Origin: Bacteroidia bacterium
Lineage (GTDB): Bacteria > Bacteroidota > Bacteroidia > UKL13-3
DNA: 57,922 nucleotides
Direction: 5' to 3'
Assembly: GCA_023151275.1 (NCBI GenBank)
Contig: JAKLJI010000020.1
Coordinates: forward strand, 1 to 57,922
The position numbers and the translations under genes were made by a program. The notes beneath the pieces were generated by a model. The model was not told the origin of the DNA, searched no databases, and saw only the letters and a list, made by a program, of their open reading frames with translations. Below, piece by piece: positions 34,231-42,525 of the stretch; position 1 is the stretch's first letter, and each line of letters begins with the position of its first letter.

Positions 34231-36516
34231 ATGTTTTTGATTTTTCTAAAAATCAATCATTTTTGCAATGTGAAATGGCTTAAGTTATTGGTTTTATGTT
34301 TGTTGTTGCAGGTGCAGCTCTCCGCGCAATCGCTGGAAGTTCGTGTTTTCGATGGCCAGGAACCCTTGATAGGCGTTTCGGTTAGGCTTCCTTTATTGGC
34401 AAAAGGAGGTTTTACCAATGAGCAAGGCATTTTGAAATTGGAGCAGATTCAGGTCGGGTTTCACGAGTTGGAACTCAGCTATATTGGTTATGAAAACCTC
34501 AAAACTACGGTAGAAATAAAGGCTAGTGAGCAAACTAAGTTGAGCCTCCGTTTGCGCAGAAAGTCGCAACATCTTGAGGAATTTACGGTAACAGGCACTT
34601 TAAGTGCCCGAAGAAAAAGTGATTCGCCTGTTCCGGTTGAAATTTTTAGTCGGAGCTACTTTAAGCAAAGCGGTTCGGTGAATTTGCTTGAAGGTTTGCA
34701 ACGTGTAAATGGAGTTTTACCGGTAAATGCGTGCAATGTTTGTCAAACCGCGGAAATTCGAATCAATGGCATGGCGGGGCCTTATACCCTTGTTTTGATT
34801 GATGGAATGCCTATTGTTAGCGCGCTTTCAAGTGTATATGGTTTTAGTGGAATTCCGGTTTCCATGGTTGAGCGGGTTGAAGTGGTTAAAGGTCCGGCTG
34901 CAACGCTGTATGGAAGTGAGGCCGTGGCAGGAATCATTAATATTATTACCCTAAAACCCAATAAGGCACCGCGTTTTCTAGTTGATTACCAGCTAAGCTC
35001 CTACCGTGAGCAAAGTTTGGATTTGGCTTTGCGACTTGGTACAGATTCATCTGCCTGGCTGATTTCCGCCAATGCTTTTGAATACAGTTTACCAATTGAT
35101 AGAAACGGAGATGGATTTCGGGATATTCCTTTGCAGCAGCGACTTTCTCTGTTCAGTAAGTGGGAAGGGAAAAACAGTTTGGGCAAGGCTTCAATGGCAT
35201 TTCGCTTGGTTGGAGAAAATCGCATGGGTGGACAACTGAACTACTCCCGCGAATGGATGGGAACCGATAGCATTTATGGTGAAGGCATTCAAACTGCGCG
35301 CTTGGAATGGATAGGAAAGCAGGATTGGAAATTGGGTCAACTCAAACGTCATTTTCAATACTCCTGGAATTACCACGATCAGTATTCGGCTTATGGAACC
35401 ACTTGGTATTTAGGCAAGCAACAAACAGCATTCATTCAAGATTATGGAGTTCTTGAACGTGGAAAGCATGAAATAACCAATGGACTTGCACTTCGCTTTT
35501 CCTGGTACGACGACAATTCTCCGGTTACCTCAACAGCTGATGGCGCCTTAAATAAACCGGCAGTTTCGATTTTGCCGGGAGTGTTTATTCAGGATGAATT
35601 TAAAATCAACCCCAAAAACACCTTGCTTACCGGGTTGAGGTTGGATTATTTTGGCATACATGGCCCCATTTTTTCGCCACGCATCAATTACCGTTGGAAA
35701 CCGGATGCCCGACAAACCTTTCGACTTTCCGGCGGAAATGGATTTCGGGTGGTGAATTTGTTCACCGAAGATCATGCTGCACTTACCGGGGCAAGAACTT
35801 TAATTATAAAGGAAGCGCTTAAACCTGAGCAAAGTTGGAACCTGAACCTGAATTATTCACGTTTCTTTAGTATCAGTTCAGGATTTTTAAATGCAGATGC
35901 ATCCCTTTTTTCAACCTGGTTTAGCAACCGCATTATTGCTGATTATGATACGGATCCCAGAGCGGTAATTTATCAGAATCTGGATGAACATGCGGTTTCG
36001 CGGGGATTAAGCATGAATTTTGAGGCTGGTTTTTCCTTCCCATTGAAGCTCAGTTCAGGATTTACCTGGATGGATGTGTATTCCATCCAAGTGCTCAACA
36101 ATGGCCAAAAGGAAAAACGCAGGCAACTTCATGCGCCTGAATTCTCGGGTAATTTTCAGGCCTCCTGGTTTTTCAAAAAGCCGGAAATTAGCTTAGATAT
36201 CAGTGCTCAATTTACCGGTCCTATGCGTTTACCCGTACAAGCCAATGATTTCAGACCCAATTATTCGCCTTTCTATACCTTGGGAACCATTCAGTTGTTA
36301 AAAACCTTTGATGCTGGATTTGAATTTACTTTTGGGTGTAAGAACATCTTCAATTTCATTCCACAGCATGCCATCATGCGGCCTTTTGATCCCTTCAACA
36401 AGCAAGCCGCAGATTTACAAACAAATCCAATGGGTTATACTTTCGACCCTTCTTATGCCTATGCACCCTTGCAAGGAAGAAGGTGGTTTTTGGGATTGCG
36501 TTATTCCCTTCGTTGA
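34231..36516 (+). CDS. TonB-dependent outer-membrane receptor
   Basis: 761 aa. Signal peptide (LLVLCLLLQVQLSAQ), then a CarboxypepD_reg-like domain (about 35-110), plug (EEFTVTGTLSARRKSDSPVPVEIF, then RINGMAGPYTLVLIDGMPIVS, ERVEVVKGPAATLYGSEAVAGIINIIT) and a long beta-barrel ending LGLRYSLR. A CNVC pair (PVNACNVCQTAEIRING) lies in the plug; a Cys-x-x-Cys plug is seen in some TonB receptors for metals or haem, so the ligand may be metal-linked (inference). Start: ATG 34231 gives an extra 13-residue leader overlapping the palindrome at 34237-34256; a GTG at 34270 (VKWLKLLVLCLLL) gives a cleaner signal peptide. Confidence 0.9.
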   Translation: MFLIFLKINHFCNVKWLKLLVLCLLLQVQLSAQSLEVRVFDGQEPLIGVSVRLPLLAKGGFTNEQGILKLEQIQVGFHELELSYIGYENLKTTVEIKASEQTKLSLRLRRKSQHLEEFTVTGTLSARRKSDSPVPVEIFSRSYFKQSGSVNLLEGLQRVNGVLPVNACNVCQTAEIRINGMAGPYTLVLIDGMPIVSALSSVYGFSGIPVSMVERVEVVKGPAATLYGSEAVAGIINIITLKPNKAPRFLVDYQLSSYREQSLDLALRLGTDSSAWLISANAFEYSLPIDRNGDGFRDIPLQQRLSLFSKWEGKNSLGKASMAFRLVGENRMGGQLNYSREWMGTDSIYGEGIQTARLEWIGKQDWKLGQLKRHFQYSWNYHDQYSAYGTTWYLGKQQTAFIQDYGVLERGKHEITNGLALRFSWYDDNSPVTSTADGALNKPAVSILPGVFIQDEFKINPKNTLLTGLRLDYFGIHGPIFSPRINYRWKPDARQTFRLSGGNGFRVVNLFTEDHAALTGARTLIIKEALKPEQSWNLNLNYSRFFSISSGFLNADASLFSTWFSNRIIADYDTDPRAVIYQNLDEHAVSRGLSMNFEAGFSFPLKLSSGFTWMDVYSIQVLNNGQKEKRRQLHAPEFSGNFQASWFFKKPEISLDISAQFTGPMRLPVQANDFRPNYSPFYTLGTIQLLKTFDAGFEFTFGCKNIFNFIPQHAIMRPFDPFNKQAADLQTNPMGYTFDPSYAYAPLQGRRWFLGLRYSLR
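34237..34256. promoter_or_regulatory. Perfect inverted repeat at the 5' end of the TonB receptor gene
   Basis: ttgattttt-ct-aaaaatcaa, two 9-bp arms around 2 nt. If translation starts at the GTG at 34270, this is an upstream site and could be an operator; if at 34231, it is coding. AT-rich symmetry of this size suits a dimeric regulator such as a Fur/MntR-like one, but the regulator is unknown. Confidence 0.4.
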
Positions 36517-36531
36517 AGCGCCATTTAATTG

Positions 36532-36539
36532 TATTTTTG
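36532..36539 (+). promoter_or_regulatory. -7 box (tatttttg), 4 nt before engB
   Basis: Exact TAnnTTTG ending 4 nt before the ATG at 36544. The start of transcription should fall at or next to the ATG, so the mRNA is predicted leaderless. Confidence 0.7.
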
Positions 36540-36543
36540 CGGT

Positions 36544-37155
36544 ATGGAAGTAAAATCGGCGGTATTTAAAATGAGTGTTTCGGGCTTGAAGGAATGTCCA
36601 AAACCCGTTTATCCGGAATATGCCTTTATCGGACGAAGCAATGTTGGGAAATCCTCGCTGATTAATATGTTGTGCGGAAAGAAGGAAATGGCCAGAACCT
36701 CATCAACTCCGGGTAAAACGGTGAGCATGAACTATTTCATGATTAATGATAACTGGTACCTGGTTGACTTACCGGGCTATGGTTTTGCAAAACGAAGCAA
36801 AACCTTGCGGCATGAATGGAGTCATTCCTTGTCGGAATACATCAAAAAGCGGGAGAATTTGGCCTGTGTTTTTGTTTTGGTTGATTCGCGCATACCACCT
36901 CAGTTGAACGACCTCAGTTTTGTAAATTTTTTGGGAGAGAATCAAATTCCGTTTTCTATCATCTTTACCAAATTAGACAAATTGAAACCTCAAGAAGCCG
37001 AGGCAAATATTGAAGCATTTTGTGAAGAAATGTCCAAGGACTGGGCACATTTACCCGATATGTTCCGCACATCTGCTCTGGATAAAACCGGCAGAAAAGA
37101 GGTGCTGAACGCAATTGGCGCCATTAACGATTCTTTTTGGCAGTCCCGCAAATAG
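36544..37155 (+). CDS. engB: Ribosome biogenesis GTPase EngB (YsxC/YihA)
   Basis: 203 aa, one GTPase domain. FIGRSNVGKSSLINML (G1), TSSTPGKT (G2), VDLPGYGFAKRS (G3), FTKLDKL (G4) and the G5-type RTSALDKTGRKE are all seen in order. Essential in 50S subunit assembly. The ATG at 36544 is preferred over the TTG at 36529, because that TTG lies upstream of the -7 box. It is followed by ubiE with a 26-nt gap that holds another promoter. Confidence 0.95.
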   Translation: MEVKSAVFKMSVSGLKECPKPVYPEYAFIGRSNVGKSSLINMLCGKKEMARTSSTPGKTVSMNYFMINDNWYLVDLPGYGFAKRSKTLRHEWSHSLSEYIKKRENLACVFVLVDSRIPPQLNDLSFVNFLGENQIPFSIIFTKLDKLKPQEAEANIEAFCEEMSKDWAHLPDMFRTSALDKTGRKEVLNAIGAINDSFWQSRK

Positions 37156-37169
37156 GGAATCAATCTCTT

Positions 37170-37177
37170 TATATTCG
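37170..37177 (+). promoter_or_regulatory. -7 box (tatattcg), 4 nt before ubiE
   Basis: TAnnTTcG ends 4 nt before the ATG at 37182, the same geometry as engB. Confidence 0.6.
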
Positions 37178-37181
37178 CAGC

Positions 37182-37910
37182 ATGAAGGAAGTGAAACCTG
37201 ATCAGCAGTCCAGCAGTTCCAAAAAGGAGCAGGTGGAGGCTATGTTCGACAGCATTGCACACAAGTACGATTTTTTAAACCGCTTCCTCTCTTTAGGGAT
37301 TGATAAAGGATGGCGCACCAAAGCAATGAAAGCTTTGAAAGGAAAAGCTCCAAAGCGCATTCTGGATGTGGCTACAGGCACCGGAGATTTGGCATTGGAA
37401 GCCATGAGGGTTCTAAAGCCGCATGAAATTGTGGGTTTGGACTTGTCTGAACAAATGTTATCGTTTGGAAGAGAGAAGATTAAAGCTCAAGGACTGGATG
37501 GGAAAATAAGCATGATTAAAGGGGATAGTGAGAATTTACCCTTTGCAGACCATTCGTTTGATGCGATAACCGTTGCCTTTGGCGTTAGGAATTTCCAGAA
37601 TCTGGAAGCAGGGCTTCGTGAAATGCACCGCGTTTTGAAGCCGGGTGGACAGGTGGCTATTCTTGAGTTTTCAAAACCACATGGATTTCCATTTAAGCAA
37701 GTGTTTAATTTTTACTTCAAAAATATTCTTCCGGTATGGGGCAATTTGCTATCAAAAAGCAGCAATGCCTATACGTATTTGCCTGAATCAGTGCAGCATT
37801 TTCCGGAGGGAGAATCTTTTTTAAGAATCATGAAGTCTTGCGGATATCAATCTGTTTCGGCAGAACCCTTAACTTTCGGCACGTGCACCTTATACCTGGG
37901 AGGAAAATAA
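37182..37910 (+). CDS. ubiE: Demethylmenaquinone methyltransferase UbiE/MenG
   Basis: 242 aa SAM-dependent methyltransferase. KKEQVEAMFDSIAHKYDFLNRFLSLGIDKGWR is the family's N-terminal signature; LDVATGTGDLALEA (motif I), GLDLSEQML, and NLPFADHSFDAITVAFGVRNFQN follow. It makes menaquinone, the usual quinone of Bacteroidota. The C terminus overlaps the next gene by 28 nt if the GTG start is right. This ubiE then porT order is frequent in Bacteroidota. Confidence 0.95.
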   Translation: MKEVKPDQQSSSSKKEQVEAMFDSIAHKYDFLNRFLSLGIDKGWRTKAMKALKGKAPKRILDVATGTGDLALEAMRVLKPHEIVGLDLSEQMLSFGREKIKAQGLDGKISMIKGDSENLPFADHSFDAITVAFGVRNFQNLEAGLREMHRVLKPGGQVAILEFSKPHGFPFKQVFNFYFKNILPVWGNLLSKSSNAYTYLPESVQHFPEGESFLRIMKSCGYQSVSAEPLTFGTCTLYLGGK

Positions 37911-38590
37911 GCGGAATTATCTTGTTGCTGCTGGTAGCAATTGGCTCGTATGCTCAACCAAATTTGGAGCAATACGATAACCGTCGCCTGCACTTTGGAT
38001 TTACCCTGGCCACCAATTTGGGTCGCGCTCGTTTGGATATGAAAACGCTGAATTTACCCGGCGATTCATTGATGAACGTGAATGTGAAAACCTTCCCGGG
38101 AATTGGTTTAGGTGCCGTAACCAATTTGCACCTGGGCGATAATTTTGATATTCGCCTGATTGCCCCTGTAATTTCGTTTGTGCAACGCAACCTTGTCTAT
38201 GATTTTCCGGGTTCGAAAGATGAGATAAAGATTGAGTCGGCTTATTGCGATGCTTCTTTGTTGTTGAAATACAAATCGGCGCGACGCAAAAACACACGAC
38301 TTTACGTGATTGGCGGTTTGCGCATGAGCTATGATTTTGCATCAACGGTTAGTAAGAACCGGGGATTGCAGGATCCGGTTGTTTCCTTGCAGCCCATTAC
38401 CTATGGTTGGGAAACAGGCGTGGGGTTTGATTTTTACTTTGAATACTTCAAGTTTTCTCCTGAGCTAAAAGCCTGTCAAACCTTTGGAAACGCCATGTAC
38501 CGTGATGGATTCATTTATACGAATTACATAGAGCGTATGGCCCCACAGCTCATTCAATTCTCCCTGCACTTTGAAGGAGGACCGAATTAG
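37883..38590 (+). CDS. PorT-like outer-membrane beta-barrel protein
   Basis: 235 aa from the GTG at 37883, which leads into a signal segment (ISGIILLLLVAIGSYAQ); an earlier TTG (37838) lies deeper inside ubiE and no ATG is available, so the start is uncertain. NRRLHFGFTLATNLGRARL, then TFPGIGLGAVTNLHLGDNFDIRLIAPVISF and LLLKYKSARR fit the PorT/outer-membrane-barrel family. PorT is part of type IX secretion. The position directly after ubiE supports this. Confidence 0.78.
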   Translation: MHLIPGRKISGIILLLLVAIGSYAQPNLEQYDNRRLHFGFTLATNLGRARLDMKTLNLPGDSLMNVNVKTFPGIGLGAVTNLHLGDNFDIRLIAPVISFVQRNLVYDFPGSKDEIKIESAYCDASLLLKYKSARRKNTRLYVIGGLRMSYDFASTVSKNRGLQDPVVSLQPITYGWETGVGFDFYFEYFKFSPELKACQTFGNAMYRDGFIYTNYIERMAPQLIQFSLHFEGGPN

Positions 38591-38649
38591 TGGAAGATAA
38601 AAATACCATTTCAACATCAATGCAACAGTAAGTAAGCAGAAACCCTATT

Positions 38650-38832
38650 TTAAGGGTCAATATGGAAATCTGCGACTAAGCCATTTGGCAATTTTTCATC
38701 AAACCAATGCCAAATATCAAATCGGTAGGTTCCCTTTTCCCACCAATTAAAATCAATTTCAATTTCATCTTCTGAATTGGTTGGAATATCTCCAAACTCC
38801 TCCCACATTTTTTCAAGTTCCGCTATTTCCAT
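38650..38832 (-). CDS. Small acidic conserved protein, function unknown
   Basis: 60 aa from MEIAELEKMWEEF at 38832 (an in-frame ATG at 38850 would add six residues). Very acidic and Trp-rich: FGDIPTNSEDEIEIDFNWW, then GTYRFDIWHWFDE. I recall similar small proteins (EFGDxPI...DEIE...FPKGTxRxEIWHWF) from many bacteria and phages, with no known function. The coding frame overlaps the nuclease-like gene's end by 20 nt, so the two are an operon. Strong acidity could point to an inhibitor of a nucleic-acid enzyme, but that is a guess. Confidence 0.65.
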   Translation of the reverse strand: MEIAELEKMWEEFGDIPTNSEDEIEIDFNWWEKGTYRFDIWHWFDEKLPNGLVADFHIDP

Positions 38833-39790
38833 TGTGAAAATCCTTTTCAATTATTAATAAAAAATTCATTAGTTCTCCTTCTGTTGTTAGAAACACTTCA
38901 TATCTCTCAGAACCTATACTACCTTTCTTTTTACCATTTGGACGAACCCTGTCGTCAACAATTTCACCTAATGAAACAACTTCGTCAAGGTTGGTATTGA
39001 TTACTAAAAAACATTTCTTACCTGTTTTTCCTGCATATCCAATTACCGAGAATGTTTGGTTGCCAAAAACTACTTTTATTTTACTAGCTTGAGCTTCAAC
39101 TGATATTTCACCTAAGTTTTTTAAGTGTTCATAAAAAATCTTGAAAAGTCTTTTTGCTTCTTCTTTGCCGTATAAAAAAGCTTCAACATCTGCTAATTCT
39201 GGTCGATTGTCAATTATGTTTTTAATCTTTTGAAGTTTTGCAGCATTTTCTTTTTCTATCAAATCATCAGGGTCGTTGTTTAGATAATCGATGAGCAAAA
39301 GTTGATTTTCAAACCATAAGTATTTGATGAGTGTAATTTCTCCTTTGCTCTTTTTGGCTTTATCTACATCAGTTGGAGAGAATGTTTTGGCTATTAGAAT
39401 TAATTCAATACTATCCTTTGAGATTTCATTGAATTTAGGTAATTCAATTTCATAAGTCTGTGTTGCAAATAAATAGATTTCAGCAAAATTATTTTCAACA
39501 AAATCTTTATAATCAGAAGCTTGATGCCTTATGTTTTTGTCTGCATCTTTTTTCAATTCAAAGATTACAAACTTTTTGCTTTTGGGATTATAAGCTAAAA
39601 TGTCAATTCTGCCAGAACCACCTTTACTTCGAACATTACCGTCTAAGCAAAATTCGTTTTTAATAAACGTAAAATGCGGAAAAAACTCTTTCCAATTTTC
39701 CGATAAAAATCTATTTAATTCGGCTTCTGATTTGTTTACCTGTTTTAAAAACTTCTTATTATCTGTTGAATATAATTTTAACATACTCAA
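38813..39790 (-). CDS. PD-(D/E)XK nuclease-like protein (DUF91/NucS-related), AT-rich
   Basis: 325 aa. FLSENWKEFFPHFTFIKNEFCL then GGSGRIDILAYNPKSKKFVIFELKKDA carries the Asp (RIDIL) and the ELK of a PD-(D/E)XK nuclease core; RHQASDYKDFVENNF follows, as in DUF91-type proteins. The C-terminal half (about 180-325) is a separate domain with unknown role. The gene is much more AT-rich than its neighbours, suggesting transfer. It probably pairs with the small acidic protein. It could be a defence nuclease, but I see no helicase or methylase nearby. The 39791-40007 gap holds no gene, only a C8 run before the tgt stop. Confidence 0.72.
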   Translation of the reverse strand: MSMLKLYSTDNKKFLKQVNKSEAELNRFLSENWKEFFPHFTFIKNEFCLDGNVRSKGGSGRIDILAYNPKSKKFVIFELKKDADKNIRHQASDYKDFVENNFAEIYLFATQTYEIELPKFNEISKDSIELILIAKTFSPTDVDKAKKSKGEITLIKYLWFENQLLLIDYLNNDPDDLIEKENAAKLQKIKNIIDNRPELADVEAFLYGKEEAKRLFKIFYEHLKNLGEISVEAQASKIKVVFGNQTFSVIGYAGKTGKKCFLVINTNLDEVVSLGEIVDDRVRPNGKKKGSIGSERYEVFLTTEGELMNFLLIIEKDFHNGNSGT

Positions 39791-40007
39791 GTCTTTTTTT
39801 GATAATACTACTTATGCTGCTTTAGGATTAGAAACGAAATTCGTTATAAGTTTAAGAGTAAAATTGTCAAGGGAAAATAAGTTTGATGTGTTTGAGATAT
39901 TTGTACATTACAAGAGGATGTGGGTTAGAGGTTCATTGTTTTGTTGACAATAAATCCGAACTACAACTATTGTAGGGACATTCTACTCTTTAAGGAAATC
40001 CCCCCCC

Positions 40008-41126
40008 TCACAACCTCTTGTTAATTTTCTCCAGAATTTCTTTTTTCCAGCTCATGAAGTCGCCGGCAATGATGTGCTTGCGGGCTTCCTGGCTAAGCCA
40101 AACGTAAAAGCTCAGGTTTTGAATACTGGCAATGGTTGCTCCCAGCATTTCATTGCATTTAATGAGGTGCTTTACATAAGCTTTAGAATAGTCGGGGGTG
40201 AAAATGGGGTCGAGTGGGCTGAAATCTAATTTCCATTTTTCGTTTTTGATGTTGATAATGCCCTCGGAGGTAAAAATGAAACCATGGCGTGCATTTCGGG
40301 TTGGCATAACACAATCAAACATATCAACTCCCTGCGAAATGCCTTCCAGAATGTTTTCCGGGGTTCCAACGCCCATCAAGTAGCGCGGCTTGTCTTGGGG
40401 CAAAATTTCACATACCAAGGCGGTCATTTCATACATCAGCTCGTGTGGTTCGCCAACACTCAATCCGCCAATTGCATTTCCATCCATTCCCTGGTCGGCA
40501 ATAAACTTCGCCGATTCTTTGCGCAAATCTGCATTTACTCCACCTTGTACGATGGGGAATAAGCTTTGGTAATGACCGTATTGGGCATCGGTTTCTTTGT
40601 AACGTTTGATGCAACGCAACAACCACCGGTGGGTTAGGTCCATGCTCTTTTTTACGTAGCTGTAATCGGCAGGGTAGGGTGGACATTCATCAAATGCCAT
40701 AAAGATATCAGCGCCAATGGTACGTTGGATGTCGGTAGCATCTTCCGGACTTAAAAATATTTTTGCGCCATCCAAATGGGAGCGAAACGAAACCCCTTCC
40801 TCTTTGATTTTACGCATATTGCTCAGGCTGAACACCTGATAGCCTCCCGAATCGGTTAGCATGGGTCGGTCCCAATTCATGAATTTATGAACTCCGCCGG
40901 CGGCTTTGATGACTTCCATACCCGGTCTAAGAAAAACGTGGTAGGTATTGGCGAGAATAATCTGTGCTTGAATGCGCTCACGGAGGTCGTTTTGGGTAAC
41001 CGACTTTACGGTAGCCTGGGTTCCAACGGGCATAAAAATGGGCGTGAGTATTTTCCCACGTGAAGTTTCTATCTCTCCTGCTCTGGCATTGCTGGAGGCG
41101 TCTTTTGCGAGTAAGTTAAATTTCAT
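40008..41126 (-). CDS. tgt: tRNA-guanine transglycosylase (queuosine synthesis)
   Basis: 372 aa. ILANTYHVFLRPG, DRPMLTDSGGYQVFSL with the general acid/base Asp, FDECPPYPADYSYVKKSMDLT, IVQGGVNADLRKESA and GVGTPENILEGISQGVDMFDCVMPTRNARHG with the nucleophilic Asp are all present. It exchanges guanine-34 for preQ1. The C-terminal zinc segment, normally CxCxxC, reads FSPLDPIFTPDYSKAYVKHL, so the cysteine ligands are absent; I recall the same in other Bacteroidota enzymes. A -7 box lies 6 nt before the start. Confidence 0.94.
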   Translation of the reverse strand: MKFNLLAKDASSNARAGEIETSRGKILTPIFMPVGTQATVKSVTQNDLRERIQAQIILANTYHVFLRPGMEVIKAAGGVHKFMNWDRPMLTDSGGYQVFSLSNMRKIKEEGVSFRSHLDGAKIFLSPEDATDIQRTIGADIFMAFDECPPYPADYSYVKKSMDLTHRWLLRCIKRYKETDAQYGHYQSLFPIVQGGVNADLRKESAKFIADQGMDGNAIGGLSVGEPHELMYEMTALVCEILPQDKPRYLMGVGTPENILEGISQGVDMFDCVMPTRNARHGFIFTSEGIINIKNEKWKLDFSPLDPIFTPDYSKAYVKHLIKCNEMLGATIASIQNLSFYVWLSQEARKHIIAGDFMSWKKEILEKINKRL

Positions 41127-41132
41127 GAGCTA

Positions 41133-41140
41133 CAAAGTTA
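41133..41140 (-). promoter_or_regulatory. -7 box (taactttg), 6 nt before tgt
   Basis: Exact TAnnTTTG on the minus strand, ending 6 nt before the ATG. Confidence 0.65.
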
Positions 41141-41388
41141 ACCGGGCATGTTAGCTAAACAAAGAAGGTTTTGGATTCAGGCAGGTTGGGTGTTAAGGTA
41201 TTGGATGGTAAGTAAGCCACACATTTGGGATTCGATGGTATGAATTTTGGGTTTGGTACGCGGTCGTAAAGGTCCGTCGAATTCCGGCGCAGGGACAGCA
41301 GCGCTAACCCGGAGGGCGGCGGGCGTGTAGGGTTTTAAATCTGGTGACAACTTGTGATGGAGCTGTTGGTGCAGCGAGGCGACCGGCA

Positions 41389-41453
41389 GGAAGCCCGCGC
41401 TGCGCCTACAGCTCCCGCCCGCCGACCGAGGATTAGAAGCGGATGGCCCGGCC
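41389..41453 (+). repeat. GC-rich intergenic element, copy B
   Basis: Matches copy A (6968-7035): the block at 41427-41453 is 24/27 identical, and ggaagc (41389) and tacagc recur. The surrounding 41270-41510 is very GC-rich and rich in ggcggg/cccgcc, so it can fold strongly. No coding signature: an antisense open frame here is not used. Confidence 0.6.
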
Positions 41454-41523
41454 CGGCTGGCGACGCGGATTTGTGATTGGAACGAAATTGTATAGCCAGC
41501 CGGGAGCGCCCCACATAAAAAAA

Positions 41524-41547
41524 ACCGAACCCTTTTGGAGTCCGGTT
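41524..41547 (-). terminator. Intrinsic terminator, Omp28-like gene
   Basis: On the minus strand, a stem of about 9 bp with two G-T pairs and an AAAA loop is followed by eight T. The plus strand also has T6 after it, so it may act in both directions. Confidence 0.78.
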
Positions 41548-41574
41548 TTTTGTGAATTTGAAGTTCAGACTGGA

Positions 41575-42429
41575 TTATTTCTGGTCTGAAGCAGCGTTTA
41601 CGAAAGTGTATTTGCCATCGGTACCTTTTTTGAAGATAACGCACAGTACTGACCAGTTTGCTTTTTCTGTGTCGATTGGCAAGTAGGTTGAGAATTCTTT
41701 TGTTACTACTTTGTTTGCATCTATAGTACCAGAAGCAATTACGTCACCCCAGTTTTTCTCAGCAATTTCGTCCATTGACTGTTTCAACACATAGTGGTGC
41801 TCAGTTGCATTTGGATAAGAAGAGTGGCCAGATTGAGGAGCTTTGTCTTTGTCTTTGATAAGGAATACACCCAAGGTATAATCACCGGTAGTTGATTCAA
41901 AGAATTTGGTATGGGTTTTAACTTTCAATTTGTACCAACCCGCTTCTTCAACCCATTCTGTTGAAATAGCAGTGTTAGCTAAAGCAGCTTTTGCAGCATG
42001 TGCAGAAACTTCAGTGTTTACCATTTCTTTTTCTTTGGTAACGTTTACACCACTGCTTGTGCGTGACAATTGAGGGGTGAAGCTAGCGCAGAAAGTTGGG
42101 TATCCGGTAATTCCCCAAGCTTTGTCCCAAGTTGTAGCGATATTGGTGATGAAGTCTTTTGCTACGAAGTTTTGGCTGTAAGTTCCAACGAAGTAAGCTT
42201 TTCCTTTGTTGGTGTTAATCAATTCTTCAAAAGCTGTCCAACCCCAGCCACCGCATGGAGGGCAAGCAGAACCTGTAACTTTGTTAACCACGCTGCGGGA
42301 AACACGTGCTACTGCAATATCGTTTCCGCCGCCGTTACCTGTGTTTTCGCTCGATTCTTTTTTACATCCTGCCAAGGTAAGGCTTGCAAGTGCCACTACT
42401 GCAACACCTTTAAGTAATTGTTTTTTCAT
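41575..42429 (-). CDS. Omp28-related lipoprotein with a CPPC thioredoxin-like motif
   Basis: 284 aa from the ATG at 42429 (a longer frame adds a non-typical leader). MKKQLLKGVAVVALASLTLAGC is a lipoprotein signal with lipobox LAGC (Cys22). The start of the mature domain has KVTGSACPPCGGWGWTAFEEL, a CPPC active-site-like pair at the place used by Omp28 and thioredoxin-like proteins; GITGYPTF is also thioredoxin-like (cis-Pro). The rest is beta-rich. Function unknown; probably in the envelope. Terminator follows. Confidence 0.8.
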   Translation of the reverse strand: MKKQLLKGVAVVALASLTLAGCKKESSENTGNGGGNDIAVARVSRSVVNKVTGSACPPCGGWGWTAFEELINTNKGKAYFVGTYSQNFVAKDFITNIATTWDKAWGITGYPTFCASFTPQLSRTSSGVNVTKEKEMVNTEVSAHAAKAALANTAISTEWVEEAGWYKLKVKTHTKFFESTTGDYTLGVFLIKDKDKAPQSGHSSYPNATEHHYVLKQSMDEIAEKNWGDVIASGTIDANKVVTKEFSTYLPIDTEKANWSVLCVIFKKGTDGKYTFVNAASDQK

Positions 42430-42525
42430 GTTTATAGAGTTGTTTGTTTTGATTGCTTTAAACAAATATTTTAAAAAAATTGATAATTACAAGAGTTCAT
42501 TCCCTTAAAATTGGTTGCAGGCCTG

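Noticed and set aside
41177-41644. 155-codon frame on the minus strand across the GC-rich region
   Set aside because: It runs through a terminator and into the Omp28-like gene in another frame; its amino acid makeup reflects GC content.
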